Below are positions 1 through 5,763 of a DNA stretch of 5,763 nt, piece after piece. A program made the translations under genes and the position numbers. The first letter of the stretch is position 1. Each line of letters opens with the position of its first letter. The stretch covers positions 1 to 5,763 of the forward strand of contig JAKBCM010000090.1 of NCBI GenBank assembly GCA_021807845.1, read 5' to 3'. The DNA comes from Pseudomonadota bacterium. Its GTDB lineage: Bacteria > Pseudomonadota > Gammaproteobacteria > Legionellales > Legionellaceae. Below the pieces are notes generated by a model. That model saw only the letters and a list, made by a program, of their open reading frames with translations, was not told the origin of the DNA and searched no databases.

Positions 1-1
1 C

Positions 2-499
2 GCTAGTAGTGAAAACACCTTAGCGCGTATTGCCGCCTGGCGTGACATATGTCCAGACATTACCCTGCGCTCCACTTTTATTGTAGGTTTTCCCGGGGAA
101 ACTGATGAAGAATTTGAGGAACTCTTGGATTTTCTTGAAAAAGCACAACTCGACAGAGTAGGCTGTTTTCAATATTCACCCGTCAATGGGGCCAAAGCAA
201 ATGAATTTGCAAATCCAGTACCCCCACACATCAAGGAAGCACGTTTTGAGCAATTTATGCGGACACAAGCTGACATCAGCCAGAAGAAATTAGCAGAAAA
301 AATAGGTAGCATCCAAACCGTTTTGATTGATGACATCACCGATGAACATGTCATCGCACGTAGTATGGGTGATGCGCCTGAAATTGATGGTTTGGTGTAT
401 CTGCCTCATCAAGAAAACATCAAAGTAGGCAAGCGAATGAACGTCACGATTACCGATAGTGACGATTATGATTTGTACGGCGAATGGGGCAACTCATGA
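2..499 (+). CDS. rimO: RimO, ribosomal protein S12 methylthiotransferase (C-terminal part, 5' end outside window)
   Basis: This is the last 165 residues of a radical-SAM methylthiotransferase that adds a methylthio group to the conserved aspartate of ribosomal protein S12 in the cytoplasm. The frame is open from base 2 to the TGA at 497-499. The fragment holds the end of the radical-SAM barrel ([13 protein letters not shown], fragment residues 23-35), then [15 protein letters not shown] (about 50-64), and finally a TRAM domain over roughly the last 65 residues, with the [11 protein letters not shown] and DDYDLYG motifs typical of RimO. LDRVGCF and APEIDG separate RimO from its paralogue MiaB, which modifies tRNA. 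The full protein is usually about 440 residues, so the N-terminal UPF0004 domain and the CxxxCxxC cluster lie upstream of the window. In-frame TTG or ATG codons in the fragment are internal. The 3' end overlaps the convergent glnE by 34 bases. Family and function are well supported by similarity; activity in this organism is inferred. Confidence 0.96.
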   Translation, partial: ASSENTLARIAAWRDICPDITLRSTFIVGFPGETDEEFEELLDFLEKAQLDRVGCFQYSPVNGAKANEFANPVPPHIKEARFEQFMRTQADISQKKLAEKIGSIQTVLIDDITDEHVIARSMGDAPEIDGLVYLPHQENIKVGKRMNVTITDSDDYDLYGEWGNS

Positions 500-3225
500 A
501 GAACTGTTTTCCTAATTTCTATCACATCCTGACGCTCCTTCTCACACTCATTGTGTCCTGGTTGTAACAGAGTTTGATGTAAAGCATGATGAAAATGTTC
601 ATAAGCGTTTTTTAATTGCATAAACTGATCGTGGCTTAAAATGTTGTGATGACATAATTGCTGCATCTGGGAGAGTGTATTCGTACACTCCAGAATATCT
701 TCCAGCGGATGCGATAAAACTAAATACTGTACTAAAAATTCAAGATCAATTAAGCCCCCAGCGCCGTGTTTAATCGGATGAGCGCCCAAATGTCTGTCAA
801 TTTTTTCGCGCATCGATTGGATGTCTTGAGCTAATTTATTTTGATCACGCAAAGCATATAAAATTTCCCTTTTTAATTGTATAAAATCAGAATGGATAGC
901 CTTGCTTCCAAACAAAACCCTTGCTCGTAAAATCGCTTGATGCTCCCAGGTCCATGCATGATCGCGTTGATACTCCATAAAGGCATCCAGATGACTGACC
1001 AATAATCCAGCCGATCCCGATGGCCTAAGACGCGTATCAACCAAATAAAGAATGCCAGAAGGCATACGAGTGGTTAACATATGTAACATTTTCTGAGTCA
1101 GTCTCGTGACGAGGCTTTCATCTTCAGGTGGGACCTTGTGAAGAAAAACCAAATCGACATCTGAATCATAGTTCATTTCTCGACTACCTAATTTACCATA
1201 AGCAATAATAGCAAACGAGGACTTCACCCTCATGATTTGAGGATACCGCTCTTTTAATTGCAAGCATGCCCTATGTAATACTTCGGCAATCAACACTTGT
1301 GCCACATCGGCTAGAAAACCAGCAATTTGTATCGCATCACAATACCCATATAACTCTGCCCGCAAAGCTCTTAACCAACAGAGCAATTTAAATTGCCGTA
1401 ACATGTCGTCTTGAGATTCTCTTCCCACACAATGTGCTAGACGTTTTTTCAGTGATTCTTTTAATTCATGGGGCGTTTCGGGTTGCCAAGTATTCTTTTG
1501 CGACAGCAGCACCTCAAGTAAAAAAGGATGCTCTACCAATAAAGTAGTGATGAATGGGCTCTTGAGAACCCAGTGTAATAACTCTTGCAATGCCAGTGGA
1601 TTTTCAATCAGCAATGCCAAATAGGCGCTACGACCAACAATATTCTCAAGCAACCGAAGCACCTGAAGCAATACAGTATCGGTTTCAATCACTTGAGTCA
1701 GCTCGGTTAAAAACAATAGCATAAAACGATCAAGACGTATTCGAGCTGTTTGTGACAAGCGACGACACCGAGGTGAATGCCGAAAGGCATGAAGCATCTG
1801 ATAACAACGTTCTGGTTCTTTAAAATGAAGGCTGGTGAGCAAATTGATGGCCATAGAGGGTTCAATATGACCTTGCCATAAACTGGCCAATTGATTCGCT
1901 AAAAGCCGCTTCTCATCTTGATAAAGGTCAGCCTTAGCTAATACTGTCTGAAAAGATCCACTAATAATGCGTTGATACTGATGTAATTTATCTAATAATT
2001 GCTCCCAACTATTCATTTCCATGAAAAGCACTAATTGTGCTCTTTTCATTTCATCTATTGGCAAGGAGTGGGTTTGTTGATCATTTTGCATTTGTAATGC
2101 ATTTTCTAATTTTCGTAGAAATAAATAGGCTTGCTGCAACGCTCGTGTTCGTCTCAACAACCCTTCTTTCTTGAGTAAATAGAGTGCCAAAAGTGCATTT
2201 TGCTGTTGAATATTGGGTAATCTCCCCCCTCGAATCAATTGAAAGCATTGGATGATAAATTCAACCTCACGAATGCCACCTCGCCCTCGCTTAATGTCAT
2301 CAAGCATAGAATTTAATTGCACTTCACGCTCAATCATTGACTTCATACTGCGTAGAGATTCAATCACACTAAAATCAACATAACGTCGATAAACAAAAGG
2401 TAAAATAAGATCGTAAAACCAAGCGTCTTCATGAGTGTTGAAACTGATCGGACGCGCTTTGACCATTGCATAGCGCTCCCATTCGCGTCCCTGCTCTTGA
2501 TAGTAGGTTTCCATGGCTCTGAGCGTACATACCAAAGGACCACTCTCACCGTTAGGACGTAACCGCAAATCAACACGAAACACAAAACCATCTTCAGTGA
2601 TATTTTGAAGAAGTTGATTAAATTGCTGCACAAGTTTAGTAAAATATTGTTGATTGTTGATGGAATTGGTGCCATTGGTCGACCCTTCGGCACTAAAAAC
2701 AAAAATCAAATCAATATCAGATGAAAAATTTAATTCTCTTCCCCCCAATTTCCCCATTGCAATGGTATACAGTTTCACGGGTTCACCTTGCTTATCAAGA
2801 GGCTCACCAAAGCGCTTGCTTAATTGCTGATCACAATAACTGAGGGTGTGCAAGATAAGGACATCAGCACAATGCGACCACTCTTTCATGGTCTCTTCTG
2901 TACGCATGAGATGCGCTAATTCACGTAACAATAAGCGCAACAAATATCGGTGTCTGAAATAACGCAAAGACTCGGCAAACACTTTGGGGGACACATCGAA
3001 TTCGATGGTCATCACCAATTGTTGATAATCATGGAGAGTCAGTGGCTTTAGGCAGTCATCACTTTGCAATAATTGTTCTAAATGACCTACATTTCGAGCA
3101 GCATAATCACTCACATAGAGCAGACATTCGACCGTCTTTTTTAACGGATGAATCAGTTTGGAAAAATGTTTATCAAATAATGCGCCTTTCGGCAACAAAA
3201 TATTCGGTATGTTCTTGCTCATCAT
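466..3225 (-). CDS. glnE: GlnE, bifunctional glutamine synthetase adenylyltransferase / adenylyl-removing enzyme
   Basis: A 919-residue cytoplasmic enzyme (E. coli GlnE is 946) that adenylylates glutamine synthetase to lower its activity and removes AMP when nitrogen is scarce, normally under PII control. It has two nucleotidyltransferase halves. The N-terminal adenylyl-removase half shows [16 protein letters not shown] (158-173, metal-binding D170/D172), [15 protein letters not shown] (216-230), [13 protein letters not shown] (246-258) and [10 protein letters not shown] (314-323). The C-terminal adenylyltransferase half shows [16 protein letters not shown] (677-692, D689/D691), [14 protein letters not shown] (727-740) and [10 protein letters not shown] (821-830). 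The helical linker carries GRSAYLALL (531-539). All acidic residues expected at both sites are present, so both activities look intact. The start is the first of two tandem ATGs (3223-3225, 3220-3222); an in-frame stop at 3250-3252 with no start codon between excludes a longer protein. The nearest Shine-Dalgarno-like AAGG (3240-3243) lies 14 bases from the ATG, which is unusually far. It ends with TAA at 466-468, inside rimO. No glnA or glnB is in the window. Confidence 0.97.
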   Translation of the reverse strand: MMSKNIPNILLPKGALFDKHFSKLIHPLKKTVECLLYVSDYAARNVGHLEQLLQSDDCLKPLTLHDYQQLVMTIEFDVSPKVFAESLRYFRHRYLLRLLLRELAHLMRTEETMKEWSHCADVLILHTLSYCDQQLSKRFGEPLDKQGEPVKLYTIAMGKLGGRELNFSSDIDLIFVFSAEGSTNGTNSINNQQYFTKLVQQFNQLLQNITEDGFVFRVDLRLRPNGESGPLVCTLRAMETYYQEQGREWERYAMVKARPISFNTHEDAWFYDLILPFVYRRYVDFSVIESLRSMKSMIEREVQLNSMLDDIKRGRGGIREVEFIIQCFQLIRGGRLPNIQQQNALLALYLLKKEGLLRRTRALQQAYLFLRKLENALQMQNDQQTHSLPIDEMKRAQLVLFMEMNSWEQLLDKLHQYQRIISGSFQTVLAKADLYQDEKRLLANQLASLWQGHIEPSMAINLLTSLHFKEPERCYQMLHAFRHSPRCRRLSQTARIRLDRFMLLFLTELTQVIETDTVLLQVLRLLENIVGRSAYLALLIENPLALQELLHWVLKSPFITTLLVEHPFLLEVLLSQKNTWQPETPHELKESLKKRLAHCVGRESQDDMLRQFKLLCWLRALRAELYGYCDAIQIAGFLADVAQVLIAEVLHRACLQLKERYPQIMRVKSSFAIIAYGKLGSREMNYDSDVDLVFLHKVPPEDESLVTRLTQKMLHMLTTRMPSGILYLVDTRLRPSGSAGLLVSHLDAFMEYQRDHAWTWEHQAILRARVLFGSKAIHSDFIQLKREILYALRDQNKLAQDIQSMREKIDRHLGAHPIKHGAGGLIDLEFLVQYLVLSHPLEDILECTNTLSQMQQLCHHNILSHDQFMQLKNAYEHFHHALHQTLLQPGHNECEKERQDVIEIRKTVLHELPHSPYKS

Positions 3226-3276
3226 AGTAAAACTAGTTACCTTAAGAAATCATCTTCTCGTGATCAAGGGATACCT
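3226..3276. promoter_or_regulatory. Divergent intergenic spacer between glnE and the amino-acid-binding protein gene
   Basis: These 51 bases separate two divergently read genes, so the spacer and the adjacent coding edges must hold signals for both. A ribosome-binding site AAGGG (3266-3270) lies 6 bases before the plus-strand ATG. On the minus strand AAGG (3240-3243) precedes glnE. Short palindromes are visible: AACTAGTT (3231-3238), CTTAAG (3241-3246) and TGATCA (3261-3266). A weak minus-strand promoter candidate is TTGATC (3261-3266 as read on minus), a 17-base spacer and TAAGGT, matching 4 of 6 and 3 of 6 consensus bases. It would overlap the glnE ribosome-binding site, so I do not trust it. 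I could not find a good sigma-70 promoter for the plus-strand gene, whose promoter may lie within the start of glnE. No GG-N10-GC sigma-54 element is evident in the spacer. That promoters exist here is inferred from gene orientation. Confidence 0.4.
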
Positions 3277-4020
3277 ATGAGCCGCCCTTTTTTAGTTGCC
3301 TTTTTTTTACTAAGCTTGATTATTGTGCCTAGCTATGCAAAAGATCAACCCCTTCGTGTTGCCGTTAACCCGTACTCTTCTCCTTTTGTCATGCGAGGCA
3401 ATCATCAAATTTATGGGTTCGACATCGCAATGATGGATAAATTATGTGAAATAATCAACCGAGATTGTCAGTATGTAATGATGAATTTTGATCAGATCAT
3501 CCCATCTATCATGAATAAAAATGTGGACCTTGGAATAAGTGATATCACCATCACCTTAGAACGAGCAAAACTAGTCAATTTCACCATGCCGTATATGACG
3601 AGTAGAACCAGCTTTCTTGGAAAAAAAGAACTCCAAAATAGCGTCATTACTCCTACCTTTTTACAAGATAAAACCATTGGCGTAAAACAAGGGAGTATTT
3701 TCCCTCAGGTGATAAAATCGTTAGGCGTAACCAACCCAAAGATCATCAATTTTAATGAAGAGGGAAAGATAATTGATGCTCTCATCAACGGAGATATCGA
3801 TCTCGCCATGTTAGAAGAACCCACGGCGATGTATTGGCAAAGCAATTCTTCAGCCGTTCTAGCTGTGATTGGGAAACCGATTACATTTGGAAATGGCCTT
3901 GGAATCGCAGTCAATAAGGATAACGCAGCGTTACTAGACTCACTCAATAACGCTATTAAGCAATATCTCAATAGCAAAGACTTCAAAACGAACTACCATA
4001 TGTATTTGGATTTCTTTTGA
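3277..4020 (+). CDS. Periplasmic amino-acid-binding protein, SBP_bac_3 family (HisJ/ArtJ-like)
   Basis: A 247-residue solute-binding protein that should capture an amino acid in the periplasm for an ABC importer. Residues 1-21 form a Sec signal peptide: a short basic start, a hydrophobic core (about 5-17) and a likely cut after SYA, giving a mature protein of about 226 residues, the usual size. There is no lipobox cysteine, so it should be soluble. Family features in order: VNPYSSPF (30-37), YGFDIAMMDKLC (46-57), FDQIIPS (71-77), ITITLERAKLVNFTMPYM (90-107) with R96 at the ligand-carboxylate position, GVKQGS (135-140) and FGNGLGIAV (204-212). C57 and C64 match the seven-residue spacing of the HisJ/ArtJ disulfide. 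The residue that usually binds the ligand amine (Asp) appears as E180 in AMLEEP. The ATG has a good AAGGG site 6 bases upstream and no alternative upstream start. No permease or ATPase gene adjoins it. An arginine/lysine/histidine-type ligand is likely from similarity to ArtJ, but specificity cannot be read from sequence. Confidence 0.9.
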   Translation: MSRPFLVAFFLLSLIIVPSYAKDQPLRVAVNPYSSPFVMRGNHQIYGFDIAMMDKLCEIINRDCQYVMMNFDQIIPSIMNKNVDLGISDITITLERAKLVNFTMPYMTSRTSFLGKKELQNSVITPTFLQDKTIGVKQGSIFPQVIKSLGVTNPKIINFNEEGKIIDALINGDIDLAMLEEPTAMYWQSNSSAVLAVIGKPITFGNGLGIAVNKDNAALLDSLNNAIKQYLNSKDFKTNYHMYLDFF

Positions 4021-4034
4021 GCCATTCGTACGCG

Positions 4035-4301
4035 TTAATGTAACGTTTGACCTTGTGTCATGCATTGACTAATCACCTGACGAGTCACAAAATCTCCCTG
4101 GTTTGCTCCATATAAGGTATTAAAGTGATTTGCCAACGCAAGCACCCAACTCGATAAGCGAAAGTTCATTCGTTTCTCATGTTGGTTGACAACCAACTCA
4201 AACAAACCCAATGAGCCACTGTCGTGTTTGGTGGCAAACTCTTCCATGATCAATTGAGCAATATGCATGTCCTTTTCTTTTGTGGGCCAATTGTTATTCA
4301 T
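4035..4301 (-). CDS. Uncharacterised 88-residue protein, last gene of the pgpA run
   Basis: I do not recognise this protein. It has 88 residues, no signal peptide, no membrane segment and no cysteine-pair or metal motif; its single cysteine is C80. It is mixed and mostly helix-favouring, with an acidic/polar first third (KEKDMHIAQLIMEEFATKH, residues 8-26) and a middle with aromatic and aliphatic residues (SSWVLALANHFNTLYGA, 50-66). It is probably a small soluble cytoplasmic protein. It is likely real because its GAGGTG ribosome-binding site is well placed 5 bases before the ATG, it lies 9 bases after the AI-2E-family gene on the same strand, and no other frame here offers a better gene. The ATG at residue 12 has AAGG only 2 bases away, so the first ATG is preferred. 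It converges on the binding-protein gene with 14 bases between stop codons. It is probably co-translated with the upstream gene. No function is proposed. Confidence 0.72.
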   Translation of the reverse strand: MNNNWPTKEKDMHIAQLIMEEFATKHDSGSLGLFELVVNQHEKRMNFRLSSWVLALANHFNTLYGANQGDFVTRQVISQCMTQGQTLH

Positions 4302-4306
4302 TTATG

Positions 4307-4312
4307 CACCTC
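4307..4312 (-). promoter_or_regulatory. Ribosome-binding site overlapping the upstream stop codon
   Basis: On the minus strand the sequence reads TGAGGTGCATAAATG. The TGA (4311-4313) ends the AI-2E-family gene, and its last two bases form the start of GAGGTG, which sits 5 bases before the ATG of the 88-residue gene. This arrangement fixes the start and suggests translational coupling, with ribosomes finishing the membrane protein able to restart on the small gene. Coupling is inferred from spacing only. Confidence 0.7.
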
Positions 4313-5345
4313 AATCTTGTGACTCACCCCAAAGTGTTATAAAAAGAACCATAATAACAGGACCTAAAAATAGCCCCAGTAACCCTAGCGTTTCGACGCC
4401 TCCTAAAATTCCGAATAATACGGCAAGAAAAGGCAATTGAATAGCACCACCTATCAGTACAGGTTTGACAAAGTGATCAGCCATAAACATGATAAAGGTT
4501 CCCCACACAATCACGATAATTGCAGAGATCATCCCGCCAGTAAATATCAAAATGAGGCTAGCAATCAATAAAACAATGGGCACAACAAAAGGTATCATCG
4601 CTGCAAATGCAGTGATAAAACCCATTAAAGTAGGTCCAGGTAAACCCACTAGAACATAACAAATGCCCATTAAAATACCAACTCCAATCCCCACCGCAAT
4701 GGTCCCATTCACAGTTGCTCGAAGGGCTGCAGGCAGACCATCAGCATAACGAAACCAGCGCAAACCGAGGCAGCGCTCCCCAATAGAGTTGATTTGAGCA
4801 AATAAATTATCGCCATCCCGATAGAAAAAAAACAAACAAAGTAAGGTAAACCCGAGTTGGAACCCTCTGTGAGCCAAATTGGCACCCACTTGCTTAATAT
4901 AATAACTTGTCGGGGTCAGTGATACATGTAAGTTTGATAGAAAATGCTTAACATACCCGGGCTTGCCAAAATTTGCATCCCAATAATTGACCAACTCATT
5001 CCCAATCATAGGGACCCCTTCAAAGAAGGTCGGGGCCTGACCACCCTCACGATTGATCACTTGGAGATAATTGATCAAGAGTTGAATTTCATTAATCAGC
5101 ACACTGACCAACCAACTTAGAGGTAGTATCAATAGCAAGGATAAGATGGCAGTAAATATAAAGGCAGCTAAATTTTTCTTTGCACCAAAAAATATACGCC
5201 AACGACGGTATAAAGGATAAGTCGAGATGACAATGATCCCCGCCCAGATTAATGAAGGAATGAATCGATGAATGATAAAGAGGGTCAGCGAAACAATAGC
5301 TATCGTTAAACCCATACTGATTAATTCTTTATGGCTTTCGTTCAT
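4311..5345 (-). CDS. AI-2E family transporter (PerM/YdiK-like inner-membrane protein)
   Basis: A 344-residue polytopic inner-membrane protein of the family first named for the E. coli AI-2 exporter TqsA. Hydrophobic segments lie at about 10-26, 30-45, 60-88, 157-175, 212-236, 240-268, 269-290 and 305-337, with a hydrophilic loop at about 89-156, the expected layout of two N-terminal hairpins, a soluble insert and a C-terminal bundle. Family signatures are FFYRDGD (173-179), GLPGPTLMGFI (234-244), IPFVVP (251-256), and near the end VKPVLIGGAIQLPFLAVLFG (293-312) followed by GGVETLGLLGLFLGP (315-329). Length is normal and I see no break. The ATG at 5343-5345 has only a weak GGA 5 bases upstream and follows pgpA by 16 bases, so it is probably read through or coupled. 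Members have varied reported roles, including AI-2 export and cation/proton antiport, so substrate and direction cannot be assigned; the family name should not be taken as evidence of quorum sensing here. Confidence 0.9.
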   Translation of the reverse strand: MNESHKELISMGLTIAIVSLTLFIIHRFIPSLIWAGIIVISTYPLYRRWRIFFGAKKNLAAFIFTAILSLLLILPLSWLVSVLINEIQLLINYLQVINREGGQAPTFFEGVPMIGNELVNYWDANFGKPGYVKHFLSNLHVSLTPTSYYIKQVGANLAHRGFQLGFTLLCLFFFYRDGDNLFAQINSIGERCLGLRWFRYADGLPAALRATVNGTIAVGIGVGILMGICYVLVGLPGPTLMGFITAFAAMIPFVVPIVLLIASLILIFTGGMISAIIVIVWGTFIMFMADHFVKPVLIGGAIQLPFLAVLFGILGGVETLGLLGLFLGPVIMVLFITLWGESQD

Positions 5346-5361
5346 AATAATCCATATAACT

Positions 5362-5763
5362 TCATTGACATAACCAACTTAAGAGATACATCACACCCCA
5401 TGCAGGGATAGCTGCCAAAACATCATCCAGCATAATACCAAGACCTCCTTGTATATGCTTATCTATATATCGGATGGGCCCAGGTTTCCATATGTCAAAC
5501 AGTCGAAATAAAATAAATCCAACCAACATCCATAAAAGCCCAGGAGGAGCCAAAAACATAGTCAATAAATACCCAACTATCTCATCCCAAACAATTCCTG
5601 AGTAATCATGAGTCCCCAACTCAACTGACACCTTATCGCAAACGATAACCCCTAGCAAAAATAAAAGAAGAGTAACAGCCAAGTAAACGCTTGGCGACAT
5701 ACCTATCATCAATACATACAAAGGTAATGCGGCTAATGTTCCCCAAGTACCTGGAGCTACACT
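5362..5763 (-). CDS. pgpA: PgpA, phosphatidylglycerophosphatase A (N-terminus cut by window edge)
   Basis: The last 133 residues of an inner-membrane phosphatase that converts phosphatidylglycerol phosphate to phosphatidylglycerol, the last step of that phospholipid's synthesis. The frame stays open to base 5763. The visible protein begins with APGTWGTLAALP (fragment residues 3-14), which matches the conserved PGT segment of E. coli PgpA, so the TTG at 5719-5721 is internal and not the start. Further signatures are LGTHDYSGIVWDEIVG (49-64), FRLFDIWKPGPIRYID (86-101) and QGGLGIMLDD (105-114). These carry the conserved acidic residues expected to bind Mg2+ (D59/E60, D90, D113/D114). Hydrophobic stretches lie near 22-40, 65-88 and 115-131. 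E. coli PgpA is about 172 residues, so roughly 35-40 residues are missing beyond the edge. It leads the minus-strand run with the AI-2E-family gene 16 bases downstream. In many proteobacteria thiL precedes pgpA; whether that holds here cannot be seen. Confidence 0.95.
   Translation of the reverse strand, partial: SVAPGTWGTLAALPLYVLMIGMSPSVYLAVTLLLFLLGVIVCDKVSVELGTHDYSGIVWDEIVGYLLTMFLAPPGLLWMLVGFILFRLFDIWKPGPIRYIDKHIQGGLGIMLDDVLAAIPAWGVMYLLSWLCQ

Noticed and set aside
125..499. TTG at 125 as the start of a separate 124-residue gene.
   Set aside because: The same frame is open upstream to base 2 and encodes the matching end of the RimO radical-SAM domain, so the TTG is an internal leucine codon.
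2364..2702. Minus-strand 112-codon open frame inside glnE in another frame.
   Set aside because: The glnE frame here encodes the conserved adenylyl-removase motifs; the alternative frame resembles no family.
3042..3227. Plus-strand 61-codon open frame covering the start of glnE.
   Set aside because: It lies antisense to the well-conserved glnE reading frame and has no recognisable protein features; a shadow frame.
3705..3986. Minus-strand 93-codon frame antisense to the binding-protein gene.
   Set aside because: It is opposite a gene with clear family motifs and has no independent start signal; a shadow frame.
4033..4045. Inverted repeat CGTTA-ATG-TAACG at the end of the 88-residue gene, considered as a terminator for the convergent genes.
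   Set aside because: The stem is only 5 pairs with a 3-base loop, is AT-rich, and is followed by just three T on the plus strand (TTT at 4046-4048); too weak for an intrinsic terminator.
4822..4835. Run of eight A on the plus strand in the AI-2E gene, considered as a slippage site.
   Set aside because: It encodes consecutive Phe residues in a membrane helix in the middle of the gene with no sign of a frame change or alternative product.
5325..5351. Minus-strand eight-codon mini-ORF (MDYYERKP) overlapping the AI-2E gene start, considered as a regulatory leader peptide.
   Set aside because: Its frame is fixed by chance overlap with the real start, it has no ribosome-binding site of its own, and so short a frame is expected by chance.

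Overview
The window looks like an ordinary chromosomal stretch from a gammaproteobacterium with moderately low GC (about 40% by eye). RimO, GlnE and PgpA read closest to the gammaproteobacterial versions I know from E. coli. The base composition and gene style suggest Legionella or a relative, but this is an inference: there is no rRNA or other taxonomic marker here. I see no mobile element, tRNA, rRNA, CRISPR array, toxin-antitoxin pair or defence system.

Layout from left to right. (1) The 3' part of rimO (2-499, plus strand) encodes the ribosomal protein S12 methylthiotransferase; its 5' end lies outside the window. (2) A complete glnE (466-3225, minus) encodes the bifunctional glutamine synthetase adenylyltransferase/adenylyl-removase. 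It converges on rimO and the two coding ends overlap by 34 bases. (3) A 51-base divergent spacer (3226-3276) separates glnE from (4) a secreted amino-acid-binding protein of the HisJ/ArtJ type (3277-4020, plus), which has no permease or ATPase gene beside it. (5) Convergent to that gene is a minus-strand run, read from the right edge: pgpA (5362-5763, 5' end cut by the window edge), an AI-2E-family (PerM/YdiK-like) membrane protein (4311-5345) and an unrecognised 88-residue protein (4035-4301). Spacings of 16 and 9 bases make these three a likely operon whose promoter lies beyond the window.

How the genes fit together. GlnE sets glutamine synthetase activity according to nitrogen status. The divergent binding protein probably captures a basic or polar amino acid in the periplasm, so the pair has a loose nitrogen theme, but shared control is unproven. 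PgpA makes phosphatidylglycerol from its phosphate in the inner membrane, where the AI-2E-family protein also sits. RimO modifies the ribosome. Almost the whole window is coding; no gap exceeds 51 bases.

I did not find a convincing undescribed system. The points most worth a second look are the rimO/glnE tail overlap, the orphan binding protein with a Glu at the usual ligand-amine Asp position, and the small unknown gene whose ribosome-binding site overlaps the preceding stop codon.
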